Assembly: GCF_011250635.1 (NCBI RefSeq)
Contig: NZ_JAANNP010000006.1
Coordinates: 62,001 to 126,000 of the forward strand
Length of the DNA stretch: 64,000 nucleotides
Source of the DNA: Motilibacter deserti
GTDB taxonomy: Bacteria; Actinomycetota; Actinomycetes; Motilibacterales; Motilibacteraceae
Direction of reading: 5' to 3'
Under the pieces are notes generated by a model. That model ran no database searches. It saw only the letters and a program-made list of their open reading frames with translations, and had not been told where the DNA came from. Made by a program: the position numbers and the translations under genes. Positions 8,156 to 15,904 of this stretch are shown piece by piece; position 1 is the stretch's first letter; each line of letters opens with the position of its first letter.

Positions 8156-9022
8156 GTGCGCATCTTCGACCCGCACATCCACATGACCTCGCGCACCACG
8201 GACGACTACGAGGCGATGTACGCCGCCGGCGTCCGTGCCCTCGTCGAGCCGGCGTTCTGGCTGGGGCAGCCGCGCAGCAACGTCGGCTCGTTCGTCGACT
8301 ACTTCGACTCGTTGCTCGGGTGGGAGCCCTTCCGGGCCGCCCAGTTCGGCATCGAGCACTTCTGCACCATCGGGCTCAACCCGAAGGAGGCCAACGACCC
8401 GCGCTGCGTCGAGGTCCTGGACCTGCTGCCGCGGTTCCTGGCCAAGGACCGCGTCGTCGCGGTGGGCGAGCTGGGCTACGACTCGATGACCAAGGAGGAG
8501 GACGAGGCCTTCTCCCGCCAGCTCGAGCTCGCGCTCGAGCACGACCTGCCGGTGCTCGTGCACACGCCGCACCGCGACAAGGCCGCCGGGACGCGGCGCA
8601 CGCTCGACGTCATCAAGGAGGCCGGGGTCCCGGCGGAGCGGGTCATCATCGACCACCTCAACGAGATGACGGTCGCGATGGTGCGCGACGCCGGGTGCTG
8701 GGCCGCGTTCTCGGTCTACCCCGACACGAAGATGGACGAGCACCGGATGGTGCGGATCCTGCAGGAGCACGGGCTCGAGCGCATGCTGGTCAACTCAGCG
8801 GCCGACTGGGGCCGCAGCGACCCGCTCAAGACGCTGAAGACGGGCCGCGCGATGCTCGAGGCCGGCTTCAGCGACGACGACGTCGACCGCGTGCTCTGGC
8901 TCAACCCCGTCGAGTTCTACGCCCAGAGCGGGCGTCTCACGCTCGAGGACGAGAGCATCGAGACCGGCGCCTCGGCGACCTTCCAAGGCAGCTCGGTGCT
9001 GCGCGGAGCGCGGGACAACTAG
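8156..9022 (+). CDS. eboB: TatD-family metal-dependent hydrolase, EboB-like
   Basis: 288 residues, TIM-barrel amidohydrolase fold. The metal ligands of the TatD family are all visible: DPHIH (His7, His9), Glu in VGELGYD (about 104), His in VLVHTPH (about 135), His in IIDHLNE (about 166) and Asp in SAADWG (about 216). So it should be an active two-metal hydrolase. True TatD enzymes are 3'-5' exonucleases, but the ebo paralogue is assumed to act on a small molecule. The GTG at 8156 follows the eboA stop by two bases and gives the conserved N-terminus MRIFDPHIH; the longer open frame upstream is in the shadow of eboA. Fourth gene of the coupled run. Confidence 0.85.
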   Translation: MRIFDPHIHMTSRTTDDYEAMYAAGVRALVEPAFWLGQPRSNVGSFVDYFDSLLGWEPFRAAQFGIEHFCTIGLNPKEANDPRCVEVLDLLPRFLAKDRVVAVGELGYDSMTKEEDEAFSRQLELALEHDLPVLVHTPHRDKAAGTRRTLDVIKEAGVPAERVIIDHLNEMTVAMVRDAGCWAAFSVYPDTKMDEHRMVRILQEHGLERMLVNSAADWGRSDPLKTLKTGRAMLEAGFSDDDVDRVLWLNPVEFYAQSGRLTLEDESIETGASATFQGSSVLRGARDN

Positions 9023-9026
9023 CGCG

Positions 9027-10208
9027 ATGCGATTCCGGCATCCCGATGGGCAGACGGTCCATCTGGCCTACTGCACCAACGTCCATCCGGCCGAGGACCT
9101 CGACGGGGTCCTCCGCCAGCTGGATGCCTACGCCGGGCCGGTGCGCGAGACGCTCGGCACGGACCGGCTCGGCCTCGGGCTCTGGCTGGCCCGCGAGGTG
9201 GCGACGACGCTGCGCGCGGACGACGCTGCCCTCGCCCGGCTTCGCGGCGAGCTGGTTGCGCGTGGGCTCGAGGTCGTCACCCTGAACGGCTTCCCCTACG
9301 CCGGCTTCGGCCAGGAGGTCGTGAAGCTGCGCGTCTACTCCCCGGACTGGTCCGAGCCCGAGCGGCTGCGCTACACCGCCGACCTGGCCTGGCTGCTCGC
9401 GCGGCTGCTTCCCGACGACGTCGCCCGTGGAAGCATCTCCACGCTTCCGCTGGCCTGGCGAGACCCGTGGGACGAGCGGTCCCAGCAGGCGGCCCGTGGC
9501 CAGCTCGACGCCCTGGCCGCCGAGCTCGCCGACGTCGAGGCGGCGACGGGCAAGGTGGTGCGGGTCGCGCTCGAGCCCGAGCCGGGGTGCGTGGTGGAGA
9601 CCGGGGCGCAGGTGAGCGCGTTCCTCGCCGGGCTCGACACCCGCCGGATCGGCCTCTGTCTGGACGCCTGCCACCTGGCCGTCGCGTTCGAGACCGCCGA
9701 GGAGCTGGTCGAGCGGCTCGACGAGCTCGGTATGCCCGTGGTGAAGCTGCAGGCGTCCGCAGCGCTGCACGCCGACGACCCCCGCGACCCGGCGACCCGC
9801 GCGGCGCTCGCGTCGTTCGTCGAGCCGCGCTACCTGCACCAGACGCGGGAGCGCGTCGGGGCCTGGCTCGACGGCCGTGACGACCTCGACGCGGCGCTCG
9901 CCGCGGACGGGTCGGCGGCCGGGCTTGCCGGGGACGCCCCCTGGCGGGTGCACTTCCACGTACCGCTGCACGCCGACCCCGAGCCGCCGCTGCGCTCTAC
10001 CCGCGAGCAGCTGCAGGACACGCTGCGCACGCTGTTCGCCGGCTCGGCCGCCCGCACGGATACGGTCGAGGTCGAGACCTACACCTGGCACGTCCTGCCC
10101 GAGCAGCTGCGCCCCCAAGGGGATGCGGGGCTCGTGGCCGGGATCGCCGCCGAGCTCGCGTGGGCCCGGGACAACCTGCTGGCTCTCGGCCTCCGGGAGC
10201 TGACATGA
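9027..10208 (+). CDS. eboE: EboE, xylose-isomerase-like TIM-barrel metabolite traffic protein
   Basis: 393 residues. The N-terminus HLAYCTNVHPAEDLDG and the segment RLGLGLWLA are typical of EboE proteins. The core is a xylose-isomerase-like (AP_endonuc_2) TIM barrel with probable metal ligands in VALEPEPG (Glu), CLDACHLAV (Asp, His) and PVVKLQAS. The start lies four bases after the eboB stop. In the cyanobacterial ebo cluster EboE is needed for precursor traffic to the periplasm; the substrate and reaction are not known. Isomerisation or epimerisation of a cyclitol or sugar unit would fit the fold and the cyclase upstream, but this is inference. Confidence 0.88.
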   Translation: MRFRHPDGQTVHLAYCTNVHPAEDLDGVLRQLDAYAGPVRETLGTDRLGLGLWLAREVATTLRADDAALARLRGELVARGLEVVTLNGFPYAGFGQEVVKLRVYSPDWSEPERLRYTADLAWLLARLLPDDVARGSISTLPLAWRDPWDERSQQAARGQLDALAAELADVEAATGKVVRVALEPEPGCVVETGAQVSAFLAGLDTRRIGLCLDACHLAVAFETAEELVERLDELGMPVVKLQASAALHADDPRDPATRAALASFVEPRYLHQTRERVGAWLDGRDDLDAALAADGSAAGLAGDAPWRVHFHVPLHADPEPPLRSTREQLQDTLRTLFAGSAARTDTVEVETYTWHVLPEQLRPQGDAGLVAGIAAELAWARDNLLALGLRELT

Positions 10209-10217
10209 GGAGATCGC

Positions 10218-11624
10218 ATGACTGAGGGCCGCAACCCCGTGCTCCTGCTCGACGTCGTGGGCCTGACGCCGAAGCTGCTCGCGCACATGCCCAACCTGCA
10301 GGCCGTCGGGTCCACGGGCTTCACCGCGCCGCTCGGGACGGTGCTGCCGGCGGTGACGTGCTCGGCCCAGTCCACGTTCCTCACCGGCCTCATGCCGCGC
10401 GATCACGGCGTGGTGGGCAACGGCTGGTACTTCCGGGACCTCGGCGAGGTCTTCCTGTGGCGCCAGCACAACAAGCTGGTGCAGGGGGAGAAGGTCTGGG
10501 AGGCCGCACGCCGCGAGGCCGCCGGATCGACGTCGGCCAACGTCTGCTGGTGGTACGCCATGGGCGCGTCGACGGACCTCACCGTCACCCCGCGGCCGGT
10601 CTACCACGCCGACGGGCGCAAGTCGCCCGACTGCTACACCTACCCGCCGCAGCTGCACGACGAGCTGACCGAGGAGCTCGGGACCTTCCCGCTCTTCCAG
10701 TACTGGGGCCCCACCGCCTCGATCGCCTCCTCCCGCTGGATCATCGAGGCCACGCGCCGCATCCTCGCCCGCAACCGCCCCGACCTGACCATGGCCTACG
10801 TGCCGCACCTCGACTACGACCTGCAACGCTTCGGCCCCGACGGGCCCGAGGCCGTCGCGGCGGCGCGCGAGGTCGACGGCGCGTTGAAGCCGCTGCTCGA
10901 CGACGCGCGCGGGCGCGGCATCACGGTCGTCGCGCTGAGCGAGTACGGCATCACCGCCGCCCGCCGCCCGGTGGACGTCAACCGGCTGCTGCGCCGCGAG
11001 GGCCTGCTCAACGTCTACGTGCAGGACGGGTACGAGCTGCTCGACCCCTGGACCTCGCGGGCCTTCGCCGTGGCGGACCACCAGGTCGCCCACGTCTACG
11101 TCGCCGACGAGTCCGACCTGCCGCGGGTGCGCGCGATGCTGGAGAGCCTGCCCGGGGTCGCCGAGGTGCTCGACGAGGCGGGCAAGGCGAAGTACGGCCT
11201 GGACCACGAGCGCTCCGGCGAGCTGGTGCTCGTGGCCGAGCCGGACGCGTGGTTCACCTACTACTACTGGCTCGACGACGACCGGGCGCCGGACTTCGCC
11301 CGCACCGTCGAGATCCACAAGAAGCCCGGCTACGACCCGGCCGAGCTCTTCCTCAACCCGGAGGACAAGCTGGCCAAGGCGAAGGCCGGGGCCGCGCTCG
11401 TCCGCAAGAAGGTCGGCCTGCGCTACTCGATGCAGGTCATCCCGCTGGACCCGTCGCCGGTGAAGGGCAGCCACGGACGGCTGCCCGACAGCGACGCCGA
11501 CGGTCCCGTCCTCGTCTGCTCCGACGCGAGCGTCGGCGTGGACCGGGTGGGGGCCACCGAGGTGAAGGACCTGCTGCTGCGTCTGGCCCGCAACGGCCGA
11601 CCGCGCCCGGCAGCAGCCGGCTGA
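10218..11624 (+). CDS. eboF: EboF-like nucleotide pyrophosphatase/phosphodiesterase (alkaline phosphatase superfamily)
   Basis: 468 residues, no signal peptide, so probably cytoplasmic. The fold marks of the NPP/alkaline phosphatase superfamily are visible: Asp12 in LLLDVVG, the nucleophile Thr in [10 protein letters not shown] (about residue 46), the Asp/His ligands in [12 protein letters not shown] (about 197) and a late His in [10 protein letters not shown] (about 366). The usual SDHG metal motif reads SEYG here (about residue 241), an Asp-to-Glu and His-to-Tyr change that would alter the second metal site. The ATG has a strong AGGAGA site overlapping the end of eboE. Likely hydrolyses a phosphodiester or phosphoanhydride in the ebo product; the substrate is unknown. 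Confidence 0.85.
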   Translation: MTEGRNPVLLLDVVGLTPKLLAHMPNLQAVGSTGFTAPLGTVLPAVTCSAQSTFLTGLMPRDHGVVGNGWYFRDLGEVFLWRQHNKLVQGEKVWEAARREAAGSTSANVCWWYAMGASTDLTVTPRPVYHADGRKSPDCYTYPPQLHDELTEELGTFPLFQYWGPTASIASSRWIIEATRRILARNRPDLTMAYVPHLDYDLQRFGPDGPEAVAAAREVDGALKPLLDDARGRGITVVALSEYGITAARRPVDVNRLLRREGLLNVYVQDGYELLDPWTSRAFAVADHQVAHVYVADESDLPRVRAMLESLPGVAEVLDEAGKAKYGLDHERSGELVLVAEPDAWFTYYYWLDDDRAPDFARTVEIHKKPGYDPAELFLNPEDKLAKAKAGAALVRKKVGLRYSMQVIPLDPSPVKGSHGRLPDSDADGPVLVCSDASVGVDRVGATEVKDLLLRLARNGRPRPAAAG

Positions 11625-11686
11625 CCCGTCCCCGGGGCAGCCGGACGTCGACCGTCCGACAACCAACGACGCGAGGAGAACGGCAG

Positions 11687-12697
11687 ATGGCACGACCGAT
11701 CACGCTCTTCACCGGCCAGTGGGCCGACCTGCCCTTCGAGGAGGTCGCCCGCCGGGCGAGCGAGTGGGGCTACGAAGGCCTCGAGATCGCTTGCTGGGGC
11801 GACCACTTCGACGTGCTCAAGGCCGTGGAGGACGACGGCTACGTCGAGGAGAAGAAGGCGCTGCTGGAGAAGTACAACCTCAGCGTCTACGCGATCTCGA
11901 ACCACCTCAACGGCCAGGCCGTCTGCGACAACCCGATCGACGAGCGGCACAAGGGCATCGTCAACCCGCGCGTCTGGGGTGACGGCAACCCCGAGGGTGT
12001 ACGCCAGCGCGCCGCCGAGGAGATGAAGCTGACCGCCCGCGCGGCGGCCAAGCTCGGCGTCAAGACCGTCGTCGGCTTCACCGGCTCCAGCATCTGGCAC
12101 TATGTCGCGATGTTCCCGCCGGTGCCGCCGCACATGATCGAGGCGGGCTACCAGGACTTCGCCGACCGTTGGAACCCGATCCTGGACGTGTTCGACGAGG
12201 TGGGCGTCCGCTTCGCCCACGAGGTGCACCCGAGCGAGATCGCGTACGACTACTGGACGACCGTGCGCACGCTGGAGGCCATCGGCCACCGCGAGGCGTT
12301 CGGGCTCAACTTCGACCCGAGCCACTTCGTGTGGCAGGACCTCGACCCGGTCGGCTTCCTGTGGGACTTCAAGGACCGCATCTACCACGTGGACTGCAAG
12401 GAGTCGGTCAAGCAGTTGAACGGCCGCAACGGCCGGCTCGGCTCGCACCTGCCCTGGGCGGACCCGCGCCGTGGGTGGGACTTCGTGTCCACCGGTCACG
12501 GCGACGTCCCGTGGGAGGCGTGCTTCCGCATGCTGAACGCGATCGGCTACGACGGCCCGATCTCCATCGAGTGGGAGGACGCCGGCATGGACCGCCTGGT
12601 CGGCGGCCCGGACGCCCTCGCGTTCATCCAGAAGCTCGTGCAGATCGAGCCGCCGGCGGCGGCCTTCGACGCCGCCTTCAGCTCCTCCAGCGACTGA
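11687..12697 (+). CDS. Sugar phosphate isomerase/epimerase family protein
   Basis: 336 residues, xylose-isomerase-like TIM barrel (AP_endonuc_2; IolE/YcjR-type). Metal ligands expected for this fold appear in HEVHPSE (about residues 178-184), FDPSHF (about 210) and SIEWEDAG near the end. It follows eboF by 62 bases with its own GAGGAG site, and precedes twin hairpins, so it is probably the last gene of the ebo-type transcript. Proteins of this kind are frequent partners of Gfo/Idh/MocA dehydrogenases in actinobacterial sugar loci. There they interconvert oxidised sugars or inosose derivatives. The specific substrate is not deducible. Confidence 0.87.
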   Translation: MARPITLFTGQWADLPFEEVARRASEWGYEGLEIACWGDHFDVLKAVEDDGYVEEKKALLEKYNLSVYAISNHLNGQAVCDNPIDERHKGIVNPRVWGDGNPEGVRQRAAEEMKLTARAAAKLGVKTVVGFTGSSIWHYVAMFPPVPPHMIEAGYQDFADRWNPILDVFDEVGVRFAHEVHPSEIAYDYWTTVRTLEAIGHREAFGLNFDPSHFVWQDLDPVGFLWDFKDRIYHVDCKESVKQLNGRNGRLGSHLPWADPRRGWDFVSTGHGDVPWEACFRMLNAIGYDGPISIEWEDAGMDRLVGGPDALAFIQKLVQIEPPAAAFDAAFSSSSD

Positions 12698-12775
12698 ACT
12701 CCGGGCACTGACCCCGGAGGCCGGCCCGGCGACCGGCAGCGACGGCCTGCCCGTCGACCGGCCCGGCCACTGACC

Positions 12776-12842
12776 CTGCGTCGCGGTTGCGACGCAGCGA
12801 CCGGGACGACCGTGCCGGTGCCGCTTCCGCCGGCACCGGCAC
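12776..12842 (+). terminator. Two consecutive hairpins closing the ebo-type operon
   Basis: Hairpin 1: a perfect 9-bp stem (CTGCGTCGC 12776-12784 with 12789-12797) and a GGTT loop. Hairpin 2: a perfect 11-bp stem (GTGCCGGTGCC 12812-12822 with 12832-12842) and a 9-base loop. The first lies about 80 bases after the isomerase stop. A tandem terminator is the simplest reading. Confidence 0.6.
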
Positions 12843-13286
12843 GGCTCCGTCCGACGACCTCAACGAGGAGGTTTTCTGGTGCGTACAACGCGACAGCGAC
12901 CGGTGCGGGCGCCCCGCCGGGCCGAGTGCGGGGCGTGTCCCCGGCTCCGGCGACCGGAGCACCGCCGGCGCCACTGACGGCACGAGCGCCTGCGCGGTCC
13001 GGAGCTCGAGCTTGGCCAGCCCCGACGTCGGCTCGATTCGCCTCACCTGTTCCGCCGACCTCGGCGGCGACCTCAGGGGCCGTGGGCGGCTCCTCCGGCT
13101 TCTCGCAGCGTCTCGAGCTTCTTGGGGGCCCTGTCGGGCGCTGTGGGGGCCCTGCCCGGGACATCGCCGCGCCGCGCTCGCCGCCCCACTCCGCATTTCC
13201 GCGAACCGAAAGACCAGCTGGTCTTCCGGCGATGACCCATGTCCCGGCACTTCGACAACTCCTATGCAGAACTTTCGCAGCAGGGG
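12843..13286. other. Gene-free stretch between isomerase and second Gfo/Idh gene
   Basis: No frame here has a plausible start, ribosome site and protein-like composition. The open frames encode Arg/Pro/Ala-rich strings typical of non-coding high-GC DNA. Apart from the hairpins before it and the promoter-like sequence after it, I see no recognisable element. Confidence 0.6.
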
Positions 13287-13315
13287 TTGAAACTCGTGCA
13301 ACCCGATGCTTTACT
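13287..13315 (+). promoter_or_regulatory. Promoter of the second Gfo/Idh gene (probably leaderless)
   Basis: TTGAAA (13287-13292), a 17-base spacer and TTTACT (13310-13315), followed after seven bases by the ATG at 13323. The spacing implies that transcription starts at or next to the start codon; there is no ribosome site. An imperfect palindrome GTTG...CAAC (13286-13302) overlaps the -35 and could be an operator. Confidence 0.5.
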
Positions 13316-13322
13316 TCGCGGC

Positions 13323-14453
13323 ATGACGGCTACTGTGCGCGTTGGCGTAGTGGGGACCGGCTTCATCGGGGCAGTGCACGTGCGTGCTGCCGCCCGGGCC
13401 GGAGCGACGTCCATCGCAGTCGCGGATGCGACACCTGAGATCGCTGAGGCGGCTGCGCAGCGCATGCGCGCGGACCGCTTCTTCGCCTCCTCCGACGAGC
13501 TGATCGAGAGCGACGAGATCGACGTCGTCCACGTCTGCACGCCGAACCACCTGCACGCACCGCTGGTGGAGAAGGCGCTGGCGGCCGGCAAGCACGTCGT
13601 GTGCGAGAAGCCGCTGGCGATCGACGTCGAGAGCGCCGCCCGGCTGACCGCGCTGGCCGAGGAGGCCGGGGTCGTCAACGCGGTCCCGTTCGTCTACCGC
13701 TACTACCCGACGGTCCGCGACACCCGCGGCCGCATCGCGCGCGGCGACGCCGGCAAGCTGCACCTGTTCCACGGCTCCTACCTGCAGGACTGGCTGGCCC
13801 GGGAGACCGACAACAATTGGCGGGTCAATCCGGCCTTGGGCGGCTCCTCGCGCGCATTCGGCGACATCGGGATCCACTGGTGCGACCTGGTCGAATTCGT
13901 GACCGGACACCGCATCGTGCGGCTGTCTGCGATGACGGCCACCCCGCTGGCCCGCTTCGCTGACGACAAGGGCAACATGGCCCCGGTCACCACCGAGGAC
14001 ATTGCCGCAATTCTTTTCCAGACCGATCTCGGTGCCACCGGGACGCTCGTGGTCAGCCAGGTCTCGCTCGGGCGCAAGAACCGGCTCTGGTTCAACATCG
14101 ACGGCGCCGACGCCTCCTACAGCTTCGACCAGGAGAACCCCGACACCTTGTGGATCGGCGGCCGGGACGCGTCCACGGTGGTGCCGCGCGGCAGCGAGCT
14201 CATGAGCCCGGAGGGGCTGCGCTACGCCTACCTGCCCACCGGCCACCCGCAGGGCTACCAGGACTGCTTCGACGCGCTCATCGCCGACGTCTACGCGGCC
14301 GTGCGGGGCGAGCAGCCCGTCGGAATGCCGACGTTCGCCGACGGGCTGCGCGGTGCACGCCTGACGGAGGCCGTTCTGGCTTCTGCGCGCAGCGGCCAAT
14401 GGGTGGACGTTTCGGACGTTGTGGTACTCCCGAATCAGAAGGCTTTGGTCTAG
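13323..14453 (+). CDS. Gfo/Idh/MocA family oxidoreductase (second copy)
   Basis: 376 residues from the ATG at 13323. N-terminal Rossmann motif GVVGTGFIGAVH, catalytic EKP signature CEKPLAID (about residues 94-101) and C-terminal domain with GDIGIHWCDLVEF. It is clearly a paralogue of the gene at 3694 (both carry SYLQDWL/QYLQDWI and LGRKN/ASGRKN segments), so two related dehydrogenases serve the locus. A longer frame opens upstream, but the -10-like TTTACT seven bases before this ATG and the family N-terminus favour this start. It is followed 99 bases later by the ROK regulator. Probable role: NAD(P)-dependent oxidation of the sugar or cyclitol handled by the locus. Confidence 0.88.
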   Translation: MTATVRVGVVGTGFIGAVHVRAAARAGATSIAVADATPEIAEAAAQRMRADRFFASSDELIESDEIDVVHVCTPNHLHAPLVEKALAAGKHVVCEKPLAIDVESAARLTALAEEAGVVNAVPFVYRYYPTVRDTRGRIARGDAGKLHLFHGSYLQDWLARETDNNWRVNPALGGSSRAFGDIGIHWCDLVEFVTGHRIVRLSAMTATPLARFADDKGNMAPVTTEDIAAILFQTDLGATGTLVVSQVSLGRKNRLWFNIDGADASYSFDQENPDTLWIGGRDASTVVPRGSELMSPEGLRYAYLPTGHPQGYQDCFDALIADVYAAVRGEQPVGMPTFADGLRGARLTEAVLASARSGQWVDVSDVVVLPNQKALV

Positions 14454-14552
14454 ACTCGCCAAAGAGTTGGTGGCACTTCTGTCGGTGCGACCTGCGGCGT
14501 GGTGCACGTTGTCTAGGCCATTGCCCGAACTCAGCGGGTGAAGGGCAAGGGC

Positions 14553-15746
14553 ATGACGCGTATGGGCACAATGCGTCCCGCAACGGACGTCCAGTGCAAG
14601 ATCCTCCGCCTCCTGCGCGACGAGGGGCCCGCCTCCCGGGCGGCCCTCGTCGGGCTGGTCGGAGTGGGCCGGGCACGGCTCGGTGTCGAGCTCGAGGAGC
14701 TGCTGGCGTCGGGGCTCATCGAGGAGAGCGGCCTCAGCGTCTCGCGCGGCGGCCGGCCCTCGCCACAGGTGTCGCTCAACAGCGGCCTGCGGTTCCTGGC
14801 CGTCGACCTCGGGGCGACGTCGATCAGCATCGCGATCGGTGACAGCCGGCTCAACCTGCTGACCTTCCTCGAGGAGCCCTGCGACATCCGCAGTGGTCCC
14901 GACGTGGTCCTGCCCAAGGTCTACGAGCTCGTGGCCAAGGCGCAGAGCACGGTCGCGTGCGACACCATCTCGGGGATCGGCATCGGCGTCCCGGGGCCGG
15001 TCAGCTTCCGCGAGGGCATCCCGGTCAGCCCGCCTCTCATGCCGGGGTGGAACCGCTACCCGCTGCGCGACGAGTTCTCCCGGCGCTTCCGCTGCAGCGT
15101 CACGGTGGACAACGACGTCAACATGATGGCCCAGGGCGAGCGCTGGGGCGGAGTCGCCAAGGGCATGGACGACTTCCTGTTCGTGAAGATCGGGACAGGT
15201 GTCGGGAGCGCCGCGGTCATCCACGGCGACGTCTACCGCGGCGCGGCAGGCTGCGCCGGCGACATCGGCCACATCCGCGCCGGCGAGGGCCACGTCTGCG
15301 CCTGCGGCAACACCGGCTGCCTCGAGACGATGTTCAGCGGTGCGGCGCTCGGCCGGGACGCGATGGCCGCGGCGACCTCGGGCGAGTCACCGGCCCTGGC
15401 CGCTCGGCTGGCCCACAGCCAGACGCTCACGGCGATCGACGTCGGCGAGGCGGCGCAGGAGGGCGATGCGGTCGCGCTGTCGCTGATCAAGACGGGGGGC
15501 CAGCGTCTCGGTACCGTCCTGGCCGAGCTGGTCAACTTCATGAACCCCTCGCTCGTGGTCATCGCCGGCGGCATCTCCCGGCTCGGCCACCCGCTGCTCG
15601 CCGAGATCCGCCAGACTGTCTACCGGCAGTCGATGCCGCTCGCGACCAGCAACCTGCCGATCGTGCTGAGCGAGCTGGGCGAGACCGGCGGGGTCCTCGG
15701 CGGCCTCGTCACGGCGAGTGACTGGATGTTCTCGCCGTCGGCGTGA
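14553..15746 (+). CDS. ROK-family transcriptional regulator
   Basis: 397 residues. A winged helix-turn-helix covers about residues 10-60, followed by a ROK sugar-kinase-like domain beginning at VDLGATSISIAIGD, with IGIGVPGP and the sugar/ATP-site segment TVDNDVNMMAQGE. The zinc motif GHIRAGEG plus CACGNTGC (His and three Cys, about residues 238-255) is intact. Such proteins sense a sugar or sugar phosphate and repress local catabolic genes. ATG 14553 is chosen because AAGGG stands seven bases before it; GTG 14538 is an alternative. No other regulator is encoded in the first 15.7 kb, so it is the natural candidate controller of importer, dehydrogenases and ebo-type genes. Confidence 0.87.
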   Translation: MTRMGTMRPATDVQCKILRLLRDEGPASRAALVGLVGVGRARLGVELEELLASGLIEESGLSVSRGGRPSPQVSLNSGLRFLAVDLGATSISIAIGDSRLNLLTFLEEPCDIRSGPDVVLPKVYELVAKAQSTVACDTISGIGIGVPGPVSFREGIPVSPPLMPGWNRYPLRDEFSRRFRCSVTVDNDVNMMAQGERWGGVAKGMDDFLFVKIGTGVGSAAVIHGDVYRGAAGCAGDIGHIRAGEGHVCACGNTGCLETMFSGAALGRDAMAAATSGESPALAARLAHSQTLTAIDVGEAAQEGDAVALSLIKTGGQRLGTVLAELVNFMNPSLVVIAGGISRLGHPLLAEIRQTVYRQSMPLATSNLPIVLSELGETGGVLGGLVTASDWMFSPSA

Positions 15747-15797
15747 ACGTGCACTAAGTTGCCCGCGCTAACGGGCGGGTGCGACCCATGAAGCCAC

Positions 15798-15829
15798 GAG
15801 GGCGGCGAGCCGACCGGCTCGCCGCCCTC
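15798..15829. terminator. Bidirectional terminator between ROK gene and ppc
   Basis: A perfect 14-bp stem (15798-15811 with 15816-15829, GAGGGCGGCGAGCC) and a GACC loop lie between two convergent genes; TCATCC follows. Very likely serves both. Confidence 0.8.
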
Positions 15830-15904
15830 ATCCGTCTCACCCGATTTTCCGCCTGCCGCCTCCTCGGTCAGCAGGCGTTGACGCTCCTCGCGGACGGGCG
15901 AGCG

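Noticed and set aside
12787-13290. A 167-codon frame between the isomerase and the second Gfo/Idh gene
   Set aside because: No ribosome site, skewed Arg/Ser/Gly/Ala composition, hairpins inside it and no recognisable domain.
1-15746. Integrated mobile element carrying the sugar/ebo locus
   Set aside because: No integrase, transposase, tRNA target or flanking repeats were seen, and the base composition matches the neighbouring core genes.
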